Shown: piece by piece, positions 11,326 through 23,559 of the stretch
Position numbering within the stretch: position 1 is the stretch's first letter
How the letters are laid out: every line of letters starts with the position of its first letter
Source of the DNA: Myxocyprinus asiaticus
Lineage: Eukaryota; Chordata; Actinopteri; Cypriniformes; Catostomidae
DNA length: 64,000 bases
Assembly: GCF_019703515.2 (NCBI RefSeq)
Contig: NC_059363.1
Coordinates: forward strand, 1,268,501-1,332,500
Reading direction: 5' to 3'
Position numbers and translations under genes: made by a program
Notes under the pieces: model-generated
The model's input: only the letters and a program-made list of their open reading frames with translations
What the model was told of the DNA's origin: nothing
The model's database searches: none

Positions 11326-11746
11326 TATTGAAAAGTGGAAATCTTTAACGTTTTTCATTCCTGTGTTTTTTCAAATGTATTTATGGGACCATTTGAATGA
11401 CCGTTAAAGCTCATGTAACTCTGTGTTAAAATACTAACTATCCCAGCTTAATATGCAGAGACAACTATAAGTAAGCCGTTCATAGGTTGATATTCTCGAA
11501 AACTAGAAGCACTGTGTATCTGTTGCGCTATGAAAATTGCTCTGTTTGTTTTGAGCGCTTCGACAAGTATAATAAATGTAGTCTAAATGACTTGTATGAG
11601 ACTATTTTTGTGATACTGTTCTAGTGCTTTATCGTTTGAGCTTGATCGCACCATCGTCCTCATTCACTTTCATTATATGGAAGTATTCTTAAAAATATTT
11701 ATTCCTTTGGTGTCTCATGTCATATGCGTTTCAAACAACACGAGGG

Positions 11747-11936
11747 CAGTGTTGGGTCAGTTGTGCCCAAAAAAGTAATCCACTTTAAATTACCTCTCTA
11801 ATATTGTAACCAGATTAACCATAAGTAACTGTAATCTGGTTACAAGAATTTTAAATGTACTGCATTACACTACTTTTTGACTAAAAAGTAATTAGATTAC
11901 AGTAATTACTTTCTAATCAGATTACACTCAACACTG
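11747..11936. mobile_element. hAT-type MITE
   Basis: A 190-bp element with ends CAGTGTTGGGT and ACTCAACACTG, made of repeated TAATC/GATTA motifs. Flanks CACGAGGG and CGTGAGGG form an 8-bp duplication with two mismatches. Confidence 0.75.
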
Positions 11937-12110
11937 CGTGAGGGTGAGTGTTTGATGCCAGAACTTTCATTTTAGGCTGAACTATTCCTGTGATAAGATC
12001 ATGTTGTGTATTAATATGTTGCCAAAAGCATTTCATCTGATTTGTACCCCTCTCTCTCTCTCCCTTCACGTATATGGTGATGAGCTTTTGTTTGTGGTCT
12101 GTGCAGCTGT

Positions 12111-12440
12111 TGGGCCGTTTTGTCATAAGCATTTTACTGTAAAAGGTCACAGCCGCGACTTCCGAGGCGGCTCATTTTTCCCTGCGCCACATGCCAGGGG
12201 CCCCTGATGGCACGACGGGTCCCGCTGACTCCTGGACGGACTAAAGTCCAGACGTGTGGCTCCGTTTCCACCCCCAATTAGTACGGAAACAGCTGTACAC
12301 AGACAGTCCTGCCTCGCTGATGTAAATGCTATAAATACACGTGCGTTGAAGTGAAGGGGTGACAGCAGTGCGGACAAACACCTCCTCTACTCCTCCATGA
12401 GCTCATATACAACACAAGACAGCGTGATGCTCGGTCTGGA
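12111..12440. other. complex non-repeat sequence, possible conserved noncoding element
   Basis: This stretch is compositionally balanced and non-repetitive in a repeat-rich region. It contains a homeobox-type core (CCCCCAATTAGTACGG), an E-box (CAGCTG) and several CpGs. Open frames occur on both strands but lack homology and codon structure. I infer possible regulatory conservation only; alignment to other fish would decide. Confidence 0.3.
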
Positions 12441-12554
12441 GTTACTAATAAATGCTATCATGAAAGACGCCCTTATGGTGAAGTCACTTTGTGTCATAAT
12501 TTTCATGAGTCAAAAAACAAGTATCATTTTTTGACATAATTGTATGTGCTTTTT

Positions 12555-12660
12555 TTTAAAGGAATAGTTATCCCAAAAAATGAACATTCTGTCATCACCT
12601 TCATGTTGTTTGAAACCCATATGACTTTCTGTCTTCTGTGGAACACAAAAGGAGATGTTA
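12555..12660. repeat. fragment related to the foldback MITE at 15164
   Basis: Blocks AAAGGAATAGTTATCCCAAA, TTCTGTCATCACCTTCATG and TTCTGTGGAACACAAA resemble the outer arm of the foldback elements at 15164 and 42005. Only one arm is present. Confidence 0.55.
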
Positions 12661-12690
12661 GTCGGTGTTTTTAGCACATTGCTTATCCCA

Positions 12691-12945
12691 GATAGCACAC
12701 GTACATCTCTAAGATGTCTGTTTAAGAGCATTTCATCTGGACAGCATCACAATCTAATGAACATCTGCTAAACGTCTTAAAAACATCAGATTTACAAACG
12801 ATCTCAAAGAGATCTGCTGAATGTCTCATTAACATCCGAGACATATTTATTAACATCTTACAGATGAATTGCATATGAGCAAACAACATAAAAAATATGT
12901 CATCCACACATCAAATTGATGTCTGAGTGATGTACGTGTGCTATC
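12691..12945. mobile_element. MITE with 17-bp terminal inverted repeats
   Basis: It opens GATAGCACACGTACATC and closes GATGTACGTGTGCTATC, perfect complements of each other. The interior repeats ACATCT/AGATGT motifs. A related fragment lies near 40665-40715 (AAACATCTTAAAAAGTTCAG, CAGACAGCACATG). The superfamily was not determined. Confidence 0.75.
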
Positions 12946-13159
12946 AGTGTAGGCTTGGGTTTTTTGCGAATCACTAACTGTATCTGTAGCAAAAGTAATA
13001 GCCTTTTATTAAACAATTAAGGGATATCTGCATATATAATCTTGTTACAAAGTATATAGGATCCTTTAACAAAAACGCACCAAAAAGTACCATATTAACA
13101 TGGTTTTGGGGTGTTGAGTGAAGCTGAAGAGGGAGATATTATAGGTATGTTTATTAAAA

Positions 13160-13500
13160 TGATGTTATATCCAATTTTACAAATTCATTGCCATGATGAC
13201 AACGCCATAAACCCTAAAACGACAATTTAAACAACTTTACAGCTCATATAATATGCAAGTTTTAACAGTAGTATTAATGTAAGTGCTTTTATAAAATTAT
13301 AAGCGTCACATTTCTGCCTTTAAACCCTCCAAAAATGGATCCCATTGACTTCCATTGTAAGTGTCTCACTGGAACACACATTTGTGCTTTTTTATAGAAA
13401 AGGAGGGACGAGTCGAAATTAATTTTTGTGGTGATCAATATTATGACACAAATGCTGTTGACTGAGCTTAACTTGTACTGAACCCGGAATATTCCTTTAA
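13160..13500. repeat. partial copy of the 3121 foldback MITE
   Basis: Shares CATTGACTTCCATTGTAAGT, ACTGGAACACACATTTGTGC and the closing GGAATATTCCTTT with the element at 3121-3733. The left arm is largely missing or diverged. Confidence 0.7.
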
Positions 13501-13618
13501 TTGCTCAAACGGCTTGGCGAAACTGTCCGAACCGGTTCGCGGTTTAATCGGAAATCATTCGAATGGCTCCCGTACGGATCGTGTTATGTGAAGCGGTTTC
13601 TCTAACCGTTTAGCCGCA

Positions 13619-14795
13619 AGGGTCTTCAACAGGGGGTCCGCGGTGGTGCTGCAGGGGGTCCGCAAATTACTGGCACTCGTACTAATCACTCGCACGTGAG
13701 CGAGAGGCAGTACCACCGCTCCCTATATGCATATTACACATGGGTAGGGCACCAGAAACTCCACCGGCTGCCCTTACTCGCACGTTATACGTTATTCAAG
13801 GACCGGTAGTAATCTCAGAACACACGATCGCCTCGGTGAGAGGAGCATTTATTTTAGTCCATCCACATTCTGAAGCCCCTCGAACCTGCATGCCAAATCT
13901 TCCTCTTGCAGTAAATCTTCCTCATATTCATGCATCCCGTTTTATTTACTTATGAACTAAACGGAATGCGAAACATTGTTAAAGTTTGACGAAATTAGCC
14001 CATCGCCCATGCAGGGGCTAGCCACCCCAACTCGGACCCCGCTTGCGTATTGGAGACAGTGCACAACGGTTTAAACCGTTCGTGTCGCGCGTGGTACATG
14101 ACAACACAATGGAAACCAGTTATGTCATCTGACCACCTCCCCCGCCCCCCTACCCCCCTCGGTCAGACGACATTGCTGGTTGCCACCTCTTAATCTACTC
14201 TAGCCACCCCGTGAAAAAAAATCCTGGACACGCCCCTGCACCCGAGGGTTGCGCAAGTAAACACGTCTGCTTTGCGCAGTGTGTGAATGTCAGCCGACAG
14301 TTTCTTGTATTAGTTGCTTTTTGCTTTCAGAACAATAGCCTAAGAAAGATGTGTATGTCATATGGCTAAATATATAGTTACAGCTGAGATTATCAAGCTG
14401 CCATAGGCTACACTGACAGTGACTGTCAAATCAACATAATTAAAGGTGCATACAGTCATTTGTTTCCTCATTACAAAGTTTTACCCCTACAGAAATTAAC
14501 AGTAATTTTGAAACGTATGTATAATCGATCACTAACATGAGATGAAGACTCCAAGTATAGGCCTATCAGTAACCTTATAGAAGTTTTTTTTGGAGGGGGT
14601 GTGAGGAACAAAGGATTAATTTAATGGCTTTGCAATGTAAACATCATAAAATATGTACATGCAATAATATGGTACCATACATGTTTTTAGGCATAAAATG
14701 CAACACTCAATTTTCAGACAATATGCAATGGGGGTCCCTGCTCCATCTCTCTACATATCAAGGGGTCCTTGTCCTGATAATGGCTGAAGACCCCT
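13619..14795. mobile_element. probable hAT-derived element with a nested element
   Basis: The ends are AGGGTCTTCAAC and GCTGAAGACCCCT, imperfect complements, about 1.18 kb apart. No transposase frame is left. A second, smaller element sits inside at 14011-14239. Confidence 0.55.
14011..14239. mobile_element. small nested MITE
   Basis: Opens GCAGGGGCTAGCCACC and closes GGACACGCCCCTGC. A related fragment lies at about 40712-40860 (GCAGGGGCGTGGCC with GGTGGCA motifs). The 8-bp flanks match poorly, so exact limits are uncertain. Confidence 0.5.
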
Positions 14796-15163
14796 GGTTT
14801 AACAGAATACTTTAGGACATACAGTACAGAACAAACCATTGGACACCTGCGTGTGCAGCTTGTGAACGACTCTGCATGGCAGGTAAACACTTTTTCCATC
14901 TCAAAAAGTAGGCTTTCAAAAAGAACCATCCATGTTTGAGTACCAAATGTAAATACCATTGGTACATATCACAATACTGCAGTATTACCATCACTGTACC
15001 ATGGTACTGTCACAGCGGGGCACTTTTTATTTTTAAGTTATTGTGAGAAGCTGAGAAATTTCATTTTACATGAATATGGTAATCATCAAGACAAAAGCAT
15101 TTCCATTTTATACATCACTGTGCCATAGTAGACTACCATGGTGCTTTTCATTACATGGATTAT
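14796..15163. other. intergenic sequence rich in ACCATGGTAC-like palindromes
   Basis: Repeated short motifs (GGTACA, CAGTATTACCATCACTGTAC, CCATGGTAC) also occur at 34665-34735, so part of this is probably a dispersed repeat. No gene is seen. Confidence 0.35.
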
Positions 15164-15795
15164 TAAAGGGATAGCCCACCCAAAAAATGAAAATTCTCTC
15201 ATTTACTCACCCTCATGCCATCCCAGATGTGTGTCTTTCTTTCTTCTGCAGAACACAAACGAAGATTTTTAGAAGAATATTTCAGCTCTGTAGGTCCATA
15301 CAATGAAAGTGAATGGTGACTGGAACTTTGAAGCTCAAAAAAGCACATAAAGGCAGCATAATAGTAACCCATAAGACTCCAGTGGTTTAATCCATGTCTT
15401 CAGAAGTGATATGATAGGTGTGGCTGAGAAACAGATCAATATTTAAGTCCTTTTTTTACTCTAAATCTCCACTTTCACTTTCAGAAAGTGAAACTTAACA
15501 GGCACCCCATGTGACTTTCAGATGTAAAAGTGAAAGTGGAGATTTAGAGTAAAAAAGGACTTAAATATTGATCTATTTCTCAGCCACACCTATCATATCT
15601 CTTCTGAAGACATGGATTAAACCACTGGAGTCGTATGGATTACTTTTATGCTGCCTTTATGTGCTTTTATGAGCTTCAAAGCTCTGGTCACCATTCACTT
15701 GCATTGTATGGACCTACAAAGCTGAGATATTCTCCTAAAAATCTTCATTTGTGTTCAGCAGAAGAAAGAAAATAATTTACATTTTTCCTTTAAGG
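15164..15795. mobile_element. long foldback (palindromic) MITE
   Basis: Two arms of nearly 300 bp are almost perfect reverse complements around a short loop at 15490-15535. Paired blocks include ATTTAAGTCC/GGACTTAAAT, GATTAAACCACTGGAGT and GCTGAGATATTC. The arms start AAAGGGATAGCCCACCC and end TTTTTCCTTTAA. Single-arm relics occur at 12555 and 26570, and a related palindrome lies at 42005-43130. Confidence 0.85.
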
Positions 15796-15849
15796 AAGAA
15801 AACACAAAGGTCTCGCCTCTGACAGAGCATTGCATATTTTCTTATTTTG

Positions 15850-15872
15850 TGTGTGTGTGTGTGTGTGTGTGT
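15850..15872. repeat. (GT)n microsatellite
   Basis: Uninterrupted GT dinucleotide run. Confidence 0.9.
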
Positions 15873-15929
15873 GGCTGAATCTCTCCTTTTCAAGTGTGAC
15901 CACCTGTCTTTTGTTGTGAGGTAAATAAA

Positions 15930-17010
15930 TATATAAACATGGCGAGGCACCAGATGTCCCCGGCCGTCCGTTCAGGGGTCAAGGTCTCCCACCGCTGGCC
16001 TTGCGAGGTGAAGACATCCAAGTTTCAACTTCACTTCTCCTACAAAGACTTCCTGTCACCTGGGAATACATGCAAATGTGCTAGCGGTGGTAAAATGGAA
16101 ATTACACTAAGGTTTTTGATAAGCGAGGGCAAACACACACATCTCATTAAGTCCAAGAGAAGACAACGTCCTTTTCAAAGAGTACTAGTTGTGGCTTCCT
16201 TGTTTGCTAGCTATCTGCTGGTTTTGCTTCAGGACCCAGAATTTACATCAGACATCATGTGGTGACCAAAGTTGGTTTGTCGTACAAAATGATATCCTTC
16301 AAATCAAGGATGTTTTTTTGAGGATGAGTTCATGTCTTGCACAAATACCGTAGAGATATGGAAAGCATTTTATTTTGCTATCCTAACAATATACGATGAT
16401 TTGTTTAGATAATTTTGTTTTATTTGCATTTAGCATTGTTTTATCCATTATCTGTGGTCCTAAAGGAACAAACCTGGGACACATTTTTGGATCGTGACCC
16501 ACCAGTTTAGATCTACTGGTTTAGAAGTTTACGGCTGATATCTGCAAATTCAATAGTTATTACTCTGTCAATCATAGACTACTAGGACTCCAATCTGTAT
16601 TCATTTCTATACGACCCATCACACACCCTTATTTACACGACATTCTCTCTCTAAACCGGTCTAAACCGTCACATCTATGGTGGTTAACTGAACTTCAAGG
16701 CAGAACTTGAGAGGTGCTGGGAACAATAGACACACTAAACTACTAACTCCAAACAAAAGAGTGAGTGGGACGGGGCCGGGGGTATCTGGAGGGGTAGATG
16801 GGGGTCGTTCTCTCTCAAAGCATGTGGTCTGGATGGGGGAGGGTTCTGGGAATCACACTGAGCAGCTGGATTTCTTTAGATGTGCAGACGGAGAATAATT
16901 AGGATCCCAGTCGCTGAGAATGAGAATGACCGGTGAATTGGCTTTGAGATCGTGAATTGGTCACGCATTTCTTTCCTGGAATGCAGCGTGAATTGTTTGT
17001 TTGCTCAGAA
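15930..17010. other. intergenic complex sequence, possible noncoding elements
   Basis: The stretch at about 15940-16270 has an open frame of 108 codons, and 16700-17010 one of 63 codons. Neither has recognisable homology or splice context. The second stretch contains an octamer-like ATGCAAAT, a homeobox-type core (GAATAATTAGGATC) and CpG-containing unique sequence, which would suit an enhancer. A fragment near 16490-16525 (TCGTGACCCACCAGTTTAG) is a dispersed repeat end. Confidence 0.3.
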
Positions 17011-17640
17011 TGCAAATGAGCGTCCAGTAAGGTGGTTTTTTTTTGCATTAAGGAAACACTGAATTAAATAGACATGCAGAAGTGCGTGTGTTAAACTTCA
17101 ATTACTAAGTTAACAGGATAATACTATAGTATGAATACCTTTTGTCAATGGGTAAATTCTAAAATAATATATTCATTTAATCTGTGCTTTCAATGATCAA
17201 TGACCACGATCATCAGTCATTTTAAATATAGCCATATTAGTTCCTATGCAGTTCAGAAGACGATCGTTGTAAAGAAATCGCACTTACAAAGAATGTGCAG
17301 TTTCTAACCCATTACATATTTCTACTATAATAATTATAGTCAATATAGACACTTTTAAGAATTTGAGCATTTCTATGACTTTTCCATGCCTGAAAAATCA
17401 CAAAATTATAATGGTATCTCCTTGACAATTTTCCATAACTCTGGGAACGTTGCTTATGGAAATTGGAGGCTGAGGCTTACTTTACACAAAACTGAAGCGG
17501 CTATTCTTACTTGTAATTTGTTAATCATTATTCTCTTTTTGATGTTCTTTATGTTTATAATTGGACATTTCTAAAATGCAGCGTGACTCAAAACAAGTCG
17601 AGCATCATTTTAAAAGACAAACACAGTAATGCCACAGAAA
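17011..17640. other. intergenic AT-rich sequence
   Basis: No gene, RNA or repeat recognised. Confidence 0.4.
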
Positions 17641-20361
17641 AGGTTGTTTAATCTATGCTTAATCTAAATAAAGATAAAAGATTGTCACATTTTCACAGCA
17701 CACACAATAGGGCACAAAGTTCAAACGTGCCCAGAAAGAAAGCAAACAAACAAACAAACAAACAAACAATGCCCGAAAATCAAAATAAATTACCAAAGAA
17801 GCAAGTTCAGATCAAACAGATTGTCTTCTACATTCACTAACAATGAAGCAATTTCCTATAAAATATGTTTTTTTTTTTTATATATATCAAAAAATTATAT
17901 TACATCTAATGGCACTTCTACAAAGTCTAGTAAAAAGTTCTCAACTTAGTATCATTCATTGTACAAGTCGAAATTCTGATATAGTACAGTAACATTTTGC
18001 ACAAGAAACAAATCAATAAATATTACTTCTGATTATACAACTTCACAGTTTGAAACTTTAGACAATAATCCAGGTTTCATATACAGTTTTGCAGACTGAA
18101 TTGAGAAATACAAGTAAAGGTGAAGATCTGCAGCACAGTTCCAGAATTATTACTGAAAATCTCACAACAAAGGAGCACGATGCATCCTGTACCTCACAAT
18201 CAAAGAGGCCAACAAGTAATTATCTGTTCTTATTTTCATTATTGCATTAATATATTGGCTTTTACAGATGTTGACTGGTTAAGAATGAAAAGACCCATCA
18301 CTTAAAGTAAATATCATTGAGGCAGGTGCAATTATTGCGCCGTTGAATAACAGCATGTGTCATAATGTATCGAGTATGTAAATATGTAAATAAAATAAGA
18401 AACTCCCTACATTTCAGCGTGTTCTCTCAAACACAGTAATTCATCTGCAATGATCAAATTCTTCTAAATTAACAGCACGTGAAATCTTGTTCCAGTGTTA
18501 AAACTGACATGAGAATATTTTACACAAACGTAAAATGTTTAAAATAACGAATTCATGAGATTTGTTCAACAAATGTGCAACGAAATTAACATGCAGTCAA
18601 GCGGAGTGAACGAACGAATCACATCGTTGAGCACAGATAATCAATGCACCTATTGATGCATACTTAGTTTTACATGCACAGACGAAAGAAAAAATATTTT
18701 AGCCCATTTTTAATCTATTTTCAAATTGCGTTTCACAAAATTAAACTTTTAAAATATTGGGTTGAATTAATTTGATTAAAGATGACTTTATTCAATTAGA
18801 TGAAATTGTAATGCATAAATCTTAAAATGATTTCTCTGAGTGCACATCAGTAGTTTAGGACGGTTCCTGAAGAAATAGCTCGGACAATAAGTCACTGTGT
18901 CATTCAGATGTTTATGCTCATAAACAAACAGTTACAGTATCTCTTGACTCTGTTAGCTGATCTCGTTAAAAAATGAAAGCATTGTAATTTCAGCTACAAT
19001 GGGAAGACTCAAACTCTCCAGTTAAGCAGAAATGCAGCTTTAACAAGAGATCTCAGTCGTACTATATTCCAAATGAAAATGTGACAATAATCTTATAAAT
19101 AAAATACATATTTAATATAAATATCCAGTTAGAAATAGCAGCCTACAGTATATCAGTGTTGTCTCTAGAAACTACGTTCAAAGGAAGTGCTTGTTAGCAT
19201 CAGTGAAGTCAAACTTCATTTACGATGGCTTATCTACACGAGATACAATGAATCCAGGTCACCACATACAGTACAGCAATTAATCAATTATCCCAATATT
19301 AGCCAAAACGTACCAGCACAGTATTTTCTATACTTTAAATGTCAAGTCTACAGTAAACCCTGAACCAAAAAGAACTAACTAATAAATAACTCTAATCAAG
19401 TTTTCTCAGGTCTGATAAACATACAGCATAACATGGATTTTTTTTAGTGCTAGTGACCGTTACTATACAAGCTTAAACATTTCTTCATCTAGGATCGACT
19501 GAAAACATGAAATAATGTTCACAGGAAACACCTTCAAAACAGTCTTAGAGGTTCAAACCATTCTGATGTTAAAGTTTCCCTGAAATGCAAAATGAGTCAA
19601 CCAACCATATTCACTGTTTACAGAAAGAAAGAGGAAAAACAGAGACATATTCCAGTGAAAACAGTTGATATGAGCAGACAAGGGAACCACTAGCAGAATT
19701 AGTGTTCTGCAGACAGTAGTATGAACTTAACTAGTCCTTCATTTAAGAATTAAGAAACGTAATAACAACTGACACAGCGGAAAGTAGCTTTCAAAGGCAG
19801 TGTCACTTATAATGTTGGCAAGTGCAGAACTGATATATTTCAATGACAAAACCCTTCAGTAGATCCACATAATATATATATATATATATAAATATATATC
19901 ACACCATTGGATTCCCCTAAAACCACTGTGTAATGAATTATAACAGAATAAATAATATCTGCCTCTCTTTACTTCAAGAACAATTAAATTAAGGACATAC
20001 AGAAAGACTTCAAGTTTCTCTGTGAAGGTGGTCAAATTTAGTTGAAAATCAAATCTTCTGGACGGTTTGTTGAGGAACTGTTTTCAAGGCGCTTCCATGA
20101 TGACGACCAGCCAATTTAATCCATTGCATTACATAAATGAACCTTCCTCTCATAAGTGAATCAGTGCACAGCGTCAATATATGATGTCAACATCTAGTGC
20201 TTTTGCTGCATCTGAAATCTGTATTACAAAACAAATGTTCAGCCAACCGCTAAATACTGGATATTTTTATTACTGGTAATAAGTCTGTTGCTTTTCTATC
20301 AAAGAACGTGATAAATACTTCATTGCAACGAGTTTAATGAAACCACAGTGTTTGAGTGACA
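17641..20361 (-). other. zbtb42: probable zbtb42 3' UTR and downstream flank
   Basis: A 2.7-kb AT-rich tract downstream of the zbtb42 stop, notable for containing no SINE or MITE, unlike its surroundings. Repeat exclusion and long AT-rich character suit a long 3' UTR, which is common in ZBTB genes. The true poly(A) site could not be fixed. It contains (AAAC)n near 17748-17768 and (TA)n near 19871-19890. The 3' UTR assignment is inference. Confidence 0.45.
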
Positions 20362-21873
20362 CTATCCAATAGCGAGGGTTTTGACGAGGCCGCAGTGAAA
20401 CTTTCGGATGTGGCGGTACAGATCCCCAGACTGTGTGAAGCGTCGTTCGCACCACTTGCACGCGTGCGGCTTCTCACGTGTGTGCACGACGGCGTGCCGA
20501 CTCAAGTTGTGTGAGTACTGGAAGCTCTTTCCGCATTGGCCGCACGTGTAGGGCTTCTCGCCGGAGTGCGTGCGCTCGTGCCGCTTGAGCGTGTACATGC
20601 AGGAGAACGTCTTGCCGCACTGTGAGCACGTCGGCACAGATCCATCAGGCGAGAGTTTGGAACGCACCCCATCTTTCTCACGGAAGTGCGAGCTGAGGTG
20701 CAGCTGCAACACGTGTGGACTCGGGAAGACTTTGCTGCAGAGCGGACACACGCAGACTTGCTGGCCGCTGGGTAACAGCAGGCCGCTGGACGTGGAGATG
20801 TCCGAGGATGCCAGATCATCTTCGTCTTCCCCCTCGCTGTCTCCGAGCAACCGGCCTCCCCCCGGCCCCTCCTCCCTCCGGCCCTCCCCCTCCATCAGGT
20901 CGTCGTCCACGGTCGGGCCGTTGTTGCCGGGGAAGAGGGCAGTGAACCCTGTCACTACTGAGTTCCTGGCGCTATTCCCAAAGCGCTGGCTCTCGGGGCT
21001 CACGGGCTCACCGTCCTCCTGCTCTGACAGAAAGTCATGTTCGTCTTTAACAAGTGGCTCCGTGGCCTGCTGCTGGCTGTCGAGGGCCAGCTGTCCCGAG
21101 ACGAAGGAGGGGTGGAAGGCATCTCGGCTCAACAGAGGCTTGAAAGACAAATCCAGAGCACAGTCCATGTCATCAGCTGTCCTCTGGGACACGCCGGTGG
21201 CTGAACTCCTGACATCAGCTTTTGTTTTTCCAGCTGTTTGGACACAAGGGTCGTCCTCTGCTGACACATAATTGACACCTACAAGGTCCGGTGACCCGCC
21301 AGGGTGACTGTTCGCCTTCTGCCCGGCCGGCATGGGCCTATCACGATCTGTGACAGCAGGGCTCACGTTGCCGTTGTCCATGTCACGGTCATCTGCCGTG
21401 GCGGCTCTCTGGGGGGCCTGTGGCGCATGCCGGCGTGCTTCAGCACAGTTTTCCTTATCCAAACAGCTCGTGACCATCCCGTCTCCGATCTTCTCATCCA
21501 GGAAGCTCATGTCCTTGTCCTTTAACTTTCCTTTGCACACTTTCACAATGTCGTACATGTGCAGGTAGCTGGCGGCGGCCAAGATGTCCTCGACGGGCAA
21601 TGAGCTGAATTCCAGTTTGCCCTCATACATAAATTCAAGAAGCAAGCCGAAAGCTGGGGCTGTCACAATGTCACTGTTCAGATGCACAACGTCCCTTTTG
21701 TCCAGCTGATCCCTGTAGAAGAGGTGGAAGTACATACTGCAGGAGGCCAGAACGGCCCGGTGCGCTCTGAATCGAGCCTCTCCAACGAGGACAGTGCAGT
21801 CACAGAGGAAACCTTGATGCCTCTGCTGACTCAGGCACTGCAGTAACTGCCGGCTATGGTCTGGGAACTCCAT
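20362..21873 (-). CDS. zbtb42: zinc finger and BTB domain-containing protein 42, complete in one exon
   Basis: A nuclear BTB/C2H2 transcriptional repressor, closest to ZBTB42 and ZBTB18 (RP58). The 503-residue frame starts [20 protein letters not shown], the family start, and is intact. The BTB domain spans about residues 14-118 ([37 protein letters not shown]). The linker holds ALDLS at 239-243, resembling the CtBP-type motif of ZBTB18, and VKDE at 275-278, a SUMO consensus within [16 protein letters not shown], a block also found in ZBTB42. Four C2H2 fingers follow: C376/C379/H392/H396, C416/C419/H432/H436, C444/C447/H460/H464 and C472/C475/H488/H493, with HSGEKP and HTREKP linkers. The C-terminus [11 protein letters not shown] and the SPDG spacer after finger 1 favour ZBTB42 over ZBTB18. 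A splice acceptor lies 15 bp upstream of the ATG. It points away from akt1, as in mammals. Confidence 0.95.
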   Translation of the reverse strand: MEFPDHSRQLLQCLSQQRHQGFLCDCTVLVGEARFRAHRAVLASCSMYFHLFYRDQLDKRDVVHLNSDIVTAPAFGLLLEFMYEGKLEFSSLPVEDILAAASYLHMYDIVKVCKGKLKDKDMSFLDEKIGDGMVTSCLDKENCAEARRHAPQAPQRAATADDRDMDNGNVSPAVTDRDRPMPAGQKANSHPGGSPDLVGVNYVSAEDDPCVQTAGKTKADVRSSATGVSQRTADDMDCALDLSFKPLLSRDAFHPSFVSGQLALDSQQQATEPLVKDEHDFLSEQEDGEPVSPESQRFGNSARNSVVTGFTALFPGNNGPTVDDDLMEGEGRREEGPGGGRLLGDSEGEDEDDLASSDISTSSGLLLPSGQQVCVCPLCSKVFPSPHVLQLHLSSHFREKDGVRSKLSPDGSVPTCSQCGKTFSCMYTLKRHERTHSGEKPYTCGQCGKSFQYSHNLSRHAVVHTREKPHACKWCERRFTQSGDLYRHIRKFHCGLVKTLAIG

Positions 21874-21893
21874 TCTTATTTCTGTGACCTGCC
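21874..21893 (-). other. zbtb42: zbtb42 splice acceptor just upstream of the start codon
   Basis: On the minus strand a pyrimidine tract (TTTTTCCTGTTTTCCGGCAG) precedes GTCACAGAAATAAGA and the ATG. The coding exon therefore probably starts at 21888 and is preceded by a 5' UTR intron. Confidence 0.65.
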
Positions 21894-21944
21894 GGAAAAC
21901 AGGAAAAACTGGATGTTAAATAAACGCTGGGTAGCCACTCATAA

Positions 21945-22830
21945 CACACAGACCTAACGACGCATCTACAGGCCAGTGGAGACAAACAAAAGCAAACCCA
22001 ACCCCACTGCACACTACATTAAAAGAGAAAAAAAGCCGACTTGTGCATTTGCAAACTGGTTTTCTTATATGTGCTGTTTCACTGCACAACTATAGCAACT
22101 ATCGCACACTCAATACTGTTGTTTCACCGACAACTTAAGACAACTTTAATCTCATAGAAACACTAATTAGTCTTATTTAAGCGTGAAGACCTAATGACGC
22201 GTCTAAATGCCAGACAAACTAAAGTAAACCCAACTCCATGCATATTTAAAAGTAGAAACAAAAAGTCATGTTTACAAGCTGTTTTAATCGTATGTGGTGT
22301 TGCAAGTGCAACTGTCAAAATGAACTCAGAAAAACTAACCACTCTTTATTAAGCGTGAAGACCTAACGACGCATCTAAAGGCCAGACAAAAGTAAACCCA
22401 AACCTATGCATGGTACATTTCAAAGTAGAAACAAAAAGTAAGTTGTGTTTCCAAGCTGTTTTACATCAAATGTATTGCTGCAATGTGCAGCTACAATTTA
22501 TTAACTGTCAAAATGAACTTCTAGTTTCACTGACAATTCAAGACCAGTTAATTCACAGTTTAACAAAGACATTTATAGCTGGATAAAAGCCATTCAAACC
22601 CATTGAAACATTTTATATACCTAGAAACTATCACAGTACTGTTACGTACAAATAAAATATGAATATGAGAATCCAGTCCTATTGCATACTGCATTCAAAA
22701 CCAGGACTTATTTCAAAGCTTTTAAAATAAAATGTGGTGTTGCATGCACCAAATCAACTGTCAAAATGAACATGTTATTATAGTTTCACTGAACATGTAA
22801 CAACTTTCATATCTCAGACAATTTTATTGC
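21945..22830. repeat. degenerate tandem repeat of about 170-240 bp, roughly four units
   Basis: The same ordered blocks recur: GACCTAACGACGCATCTA (near 21952, 22190 and 22363), GCCAGACAAA with AAGTAAACCCAA, a GTTTNCAAGCTGTTTTA block, ATGTGGTGTTGCA (22073, 22293, 22460 and 22731 with variation), AACTGTCAAAATGAAC (22312, 22505, 22758) and TTTCACTGACAA. Units are diverged and of unequal length. The array fills the intron upstream of the zbtb42 coding exon. Confidence 0.75.
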
Positions 22831-23103
22831 TACAGTGTAACAGAGAATTCAACAAAGGAACCAGTTTAAACACTTATTTACACGTACAAATACATCAAAT
22901 ACCTTATTATATGAGTGTTTAGAGAAGTTGATCTTTAGTTGGAGCGCTTCCTTTCATACAGCAGCATTGAATGAGTAAATCCAGTCATGCACAAACAAAA
23001 ACCCTTCATAAAACATGACACACATCAACAAGTAAAGCATAAGAATACTTCCACAGCACCAGCAACTCTGTATCTCGGGTCCATGTGAGCAGAATGAGTG
23101 CGT

Positions 23104-23108
23104 GTGTA

Positions 23109-23144
<36 letters not shown>
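23104..23144. repeat. (GT)n microsatellite
   Basis: A long GT run in the zbtb42 upstream region. Further short GT/GC-type runs occur at 23747-23760 and 23833-23868. Confidence 0.9.
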
Positions 23145-23147
<3 letters not shown>

Positions 23148-23559
23148 TCAGCTGCTCTGACATCAGCTTCAAACCTCCAGCTGTGTCTTTATGCCATATG
23201 TTCCTCGGAAGCCACTAAGTTCTCACTTAATGCGTTTCAACATTGTTATAATGGTAATATGATCCCTTTAAACGACAGACAAGTGTATCTAAGTTATACT
23301 AAAGTTTCTGAAACACAAATAAGCGCATTACAAGATACTTCTATTTTTAAACGAACTCGAATAAAGCGATTAAACCAGACAACACCAGAGCACCAACGAC
23401 GACATGACGGTGACGAACTTTTGATCAATGACCTTCTATGAAGAACTTTTACGCCTTAAATTGTGTATGTGCTTATTTTATACATGTCAGAAGGTATGTC
23501 ATTGCTTAGATGCTACATATAAAACACCATGACTAAAAGTCAAATCGCATGCAGTCCAG

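Noticed and set aside
20570..21271. 233-codon frame antisense to zbtb42
   Set aside because: Shadow of a GC-biased coding exon; the zinc-finger frame on the minus strand is clearly the real one.
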